Assembly (NCBI RefSeq): GCF_019311235.1
Contig: NZ_JAHWDF010000001.1
Location: forward strand, 310,001 to 374,000
Length of the DNA stretch: 64,000 bases
Direction: 5' to 3'
Source: Mesonia aestuariivivens
GTDB taxonomy: Bacteria > Bacteroidota > Bacteroidia > Flavobacteriales > Flavobacteriaceae
Under the pieces are notes generated by a model, which was given only the letters and a program-made list of their open reading frames with translations, searched no databases and was not told the DNA's origin. Positions 61,739 to 64,000 of this stretch are shown here, piece by piece (the stretch's first letter is position 1; the number at the start of each line of letters is the position of its first letter). A program made the position numbers and the translations under genes.

Positions 61739-61806
61739 AATCAAAAATAACTTTATTAGGCTCTGCTTTATTTTATTTAATTTTACCAAAATATTAAATA
61801 ATACCT

Positions 61807-62481
61807 GTGGGAAGTAAAAATAAATTAAAGCGCTTTAAGGAAAATGAAACATTTAAAAATGTTCTTCAGCCTAGCCGAGAAGAAATTACGAATAAAGATT
61901 TCAAATTGAAAGGAAAATGGGCAAAAGAATTTTTTAAAAATGATTTGCCTATTGTATTAGAGTTAGGTTGTGGGAAAGGTGAATATAGTGTTGGTCTTGC
62001 TAAAATGTATCCTGAAAAAAACTTTTTAGGTATAGATATTAAAGGGGCACGTTTCTGGCGCGGAGCAAAAACGGCTTTAGAAGAAGAAATGAATAACGTG
62101 GGATTTTTACGAACACAAATAGAATTAATAGATCTTGTTTTTGCTGAAAATGAAATTGATGAAATTTGGATTACTTTCCCAGATCCTCAAATAAAATACA
62201 AGCGCACCAAGCATAGGCTTACCAATACCGAGTTTTTACAGAAATATAAAAAAATACTTCATACTGATGGTGTGGTGAATTTAAAAACCGATAGCGAATT
62301 TATGCACGGTTATACCTTAGGCTTATTACATGGCGAAGGGCACGAAATTTTACATGCCAATCACGACGTGTATAAAAACGAATATTCACCAAAAGAAGTG
62401 GTAGGTATACAAACTTTCTACGAAAAACAGTATCTTGAAGAAAATAAAAAAATAACCTACATTAAATTTCGTGTAAAATAA
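61807..62481 (+). CDS. trmB: tRNA (guanine-N7-)-methyltransferase
   Basis: 224 residues starting at GTG. The SAM site LELGCGKGEYSVGLA (about 51-65) is followed by FLGIDIKGARFWRGAKTA and WITFPDPQIKYKRTKHRL (about 123-140), the TrmB signature. It methylates G46 in the variable loop of tRNAs. It stops seven bases before the next gene, with which it is likely cotranscribed. Confidence 0.96.
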   Translation: MGSKNKLKRFKENETFKNVLQPSREEITNKDFKLKGKWAKEFFKNDLPIVLELGCGKGEYSVGLAKMYPEKNFLGIDIKGARFWRGAKTALEEEMNNVGFLRTQIELIDLVFAENEIDEIWITFPDPQIKYKRTKHRLTNTEFLQKYKKILHTDGVVNLKTDSEFMHGYTLGLLHGEGHEILHANHDVYKNEYSPKEVVGIQTFYEKQYLEENKKITYIKFRVK

Positions 62482-62487
62482 TTACTC

Positions 62488-63114
62488 TTGGAAGAATCTA
62501 AACTTTTTTTATTTACATTTTTAGCAGCATTGGGTGGAGTAATTCCTCCTGGTTTAGTGAATATGACCGTCGCCAAATCTTGCGTAGAAAGAGGTAAGCG
62601 TAGCGGTTTGTTTGTAGCGATTGGTGCTTCTACTATTGTATTGATTCAATCATTTTTTGCTATTTTATTATCAAAATATATCTTAAGTCACCCGTATGTA
62701 AATAAAATGCTACTTCGGGTAGGCTTGGTGGTATTTCTAATTTTGATGATTTATTTTTTCATTCAGGCTAAAAAAAATAAAAAAATAAATACTAATAAGC
62801 AGAATAAAGCGGGTAAAAGTTACTTTAAAGGATTGACCGTAGCGGTTTTTAACGTTTTTCCAATCCCTTATTTTGTTGCCTTAAGTACCGCTTTTGCTCC
62901 TCAAAATGGTAAGTACGATATGGTAGATATGGTAATTTTTGCTTCGGCAGCATGTTTAGGAACACTCGCAACACTTTATGGGTATGTAATAGGTTTTACT
63001 AAAATAGAAAAACATACTCAATCATTTAGTAAATATTCTAATTACTTCATGGCTGGGTTAATGTTTGTTTTGGTTGTCATTACGCTTATAAAAATATTTA
63101 AACCTTTTTCATGA
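62488..63114 (+). CDS. LysE-family amino acid exporter
   Basis: 208 residues, starting at TTG because no ATG precedes the conserved opening. About six helices; FLAALGGVIPPGLVNMTVAKSCVERGKRSG (read in parts, about 9-38) matches the LysE/RhtB N-terminal region, where a Pro-Gly-rich first loop is typical. It would export an amino acid or similar small molecule; substrate unknown. Its stop overlaps the alkyltransferase-like gene start by four bases. Confidence 0.83.
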   Translation: MEESKLFLFTFLAALGGVIPPGLVNMTVAKSCVERGKRSGLFVAIGASTIVLIQSFFAILLSKYILSHPYVNKMLLRVGLVVFLILMIYFFIQAKKNKKINTNKQNKAGKSYFKGLTVAVFNVFPIPYFVALSTAFAPQNGKYDMVDMVIFASAACLGTLATLYGYVIGFTKIEKHTQSFSKYSNYFMAGLMFVLVVITLIKIFKPFS

Positions 63115-63440
63115 GTGATGCTAGCTTCTTTGAAAAAGTTTATGAGGTCGCCAAACAAATTCCTTATGGTAAAGTAACTACGTACGGAGCTATCGCTAAA
63201 GCGATTGGCGCAAAAAAAAGTGCTAGAATGGTAGGTTATGCGATGAACGGTGCTAGCGAAAAAGAAGAAGTGCCAGCTCATCGTGTAGTGAATAGAAAAG
63301 GTTTACTCACCGGTAAGCATCATTTTCAAGGAACTAACCTTATGCAACAACTTTTGGAAAGTGAAGGAGTAGTTGTTAAAAATAACCAAGTTCAGAATTT
63401 AGAGCAGGTTTTATGGGAACCTAAAGGAGATGAAAGTTAA
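63111..63440 (+). CDS. alkyltransferase-like (ATL) DNA repair protein
   Basis: 109 residues. The MGMT C-terminal DNA-binding domain is complete: IPYGKVTTYG with Tyr25, ARMVGYAM with the base-flipping Arg39, and PAHRVV (55-60), where the methyl-accepting Cys of PCHRV is Ala56. ATL proteins bind O6-alkylguanine without repairing it and hand it to nucleotide excision repair. Tyr25 and Arg39 fall at the same numbers as in the characterised fission yeast Atl1. Four-base overlap with the exporter places it in the trmB operon. Confidence 0.92.
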   Translation: MSDASFFEKVYEVAKQIPYGKVTTYGAIAKAIGAKKSARMVGYAMNGASEKEEVPAHRVVNRKGLLTGKHHFQGTNLMQQLLESEGVVVKNNQVQNLEQVLWEPKGDES

Positions 63441-63570
63441 AATTGAATTCGCTTATATTTAGCATTGATAAATTCAATCGATGATCTTCTTAATTACGCT
63501 CTTAACCTGTATATTTGTATTTTAGATTAATTCTAATTAAGAGGTAAAAATAAAGACGTATCATAGCTAT

Positions 63571-64000
63571 ATGAAATTAGATAAGAAAGATATTTTAAAA
63601 GCTTTAGAGACAGTTACTGTTTCTGGAGAAGGACAAAACATGGTAGAAAGTGGCGTTGTAAAAAACGTCAATATTTTTGGAGATGAAGTAGAGGTAGATT
63701 TAACCTTGAAAACTCCAGCAATGCATATTAAAAAAAGAGCTGAGGTAGATGTGATGAAAGCTATTCATGAACACGTTTATAATAAAGCTAAGGTAAAAGT
63801 CAACATTAAGGTAGACGCACCACAAAATAAAAATCCAGAGATTAAAGGAAAAGCAATCCCAGGAATTAAAAATATAGTAGCGGTAGCTTCAGGTAAAGGT
63901 GGGGTAGGAAAATCTACTGTAACTGCAAATTTAGCGGTTACCCTTTCTAATATGGGCTTTAAAGTAGGATTATTAGATGCAGATATTTACGGACCTTCAG
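63571..64000 (+). CDS. Mrp/NBP35-family iron-sulfur carrier ATPase (5' part)
   Basis: The frame opens at ATG 63571 and runs off the window end after 143 codons. An N-terminal MIP18/DUF59-like domain (about 5-85) is followed by the P-loop [10 protein letters not shown] (107-116) and the [10 protein letters not shown] strand (about 135-143), the Mrp/ApbC signature. These ATPases bind and transfer Fe-S clusters. The 130-base gap before it has a weak hairpin but no terminator; the gene probably has its own promoter. Confidence 0.93.
   Translation, partial: MKLDKKDILKALETVTVSGEGQNMVESGVVKNVNIFGDEVEVDLTLKTPAMHIKKRAEVDVMKAIHEHVYNKAKVKVNIKVDAPQNKNPEIKGKAIPGIKNIVAVASGKGGVGKSTVTANLAVTLSNMGFKVGLLDADIYGPS

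Overview
The window looks like a chromosomal segment from a low-GC member of the Bacteroidota, most likely family Flavobacteriaceae (a Gramella/Mesonia/Salegentibacter-type genome). The reasons are: a secreted protein with a type IX secretion C-terminal sorting domain; a SusC-style TonB-dependent receptor with an N-terminal carboxypeptidase-like domain; many Bacteroidota-restricted families (DUF2490, DUF3098, DUF3127, DUF4271, DUF4296, GYDIA-type GHMP kinase); TAnnTTTG promoter boxes instead of TATAAT; and A-rich leaders in place of Shine-Dalgarno sites. I see no tRNA, rRNA, CRISPR array, insertion sequence or prophage. Most of it is core genome, densely packed and often operonic.

Layout. 0-4.3 kb: envelope genes (LptC, a small membrane protein, a CNNM/CBS protein, a PpiD-like folding factor). 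4.3-6.6 kb: a mevalonate-pathway pair (GHMP kinase and HMG-CoA reductase). 6.8-12.9 kb: a peptide-use module (dipeptidyl peptidase IV, two POT transporters, a thioredoxin), whose terminator lies inside the 3' end of convergent comEC. 13-17.7 kb: the minus-strand block surE, small membrane protein, lpxB, NlpC/P60 lipoprotein, comEC. 17.9-27.2 kb: Prc protease, OppC-type permease, HIT protein, orphan histidine kinase, flavin reductase, DUF3127 protein, aat, DUF2490 protein, tag, thioredoxin. 27.2-31.8 kb: a complete cyanophycin locus (isoaspartyl peptidase, cyanophycinase, cyanophycin synthetase). 32.4-35.4 kb: truB, uppP, DUF3098, ftsX. 35.5-38.6 kb: leuS. 38.7-44.9 kb: alanine dehydrogenase, a repeat-rich gap, a YugP-type metallopeptidase, a saccharopine-dehydrogenase family protein, DUF423 and pckA. 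45-51.7 kb: hemD, DUF4271, a polyprenol-phosphate glycosyltransferase, dihydroorotase, DUF4296 lipoprotein, an epimerase and tyrS. 51.8-60.7 kb: a LuxE-like protein, then a T9SS cargo protein, a beta-helix lipoprotein and a TonB receptor, divergent from a PhoB/PhoR-like two-component pair. 60.7-64 kb: a glycosyltransferase, trmB, a LysE-type exporter, an alkyltransferase-like repair protein and the start of an Mrp-type ATPase.

Most noteworthy. (1) leuS appears mosaic: about 450 nt spanning the leucine-specific domain is far more AT-rich than its flanks, encodes a longer unfamiliar segment, and leads into a variant KMSKR signature. (2) The intergenic region between the TonB receptor and the PhoB-like regulator carries GTTA-cored heptamers in an 11-bp register, the geometry expected for an OmpR/PhoB-family operator; I infer that the receptor/beta-helix/T9SS genes are its regulon, perhaps for phosphate-linked scavenging. 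(3) A structured repeat, resembling the flavobacterial Flavo-1 RNA motif as I remember it, occurs three times; two copies abut the stop codon of a convergent gene. (4) The cyanophycin genes form a full synthesis-to-amino-acid module for a nitrogen/carbon reserve. Family assignments were made by reading motifs, without database searches.
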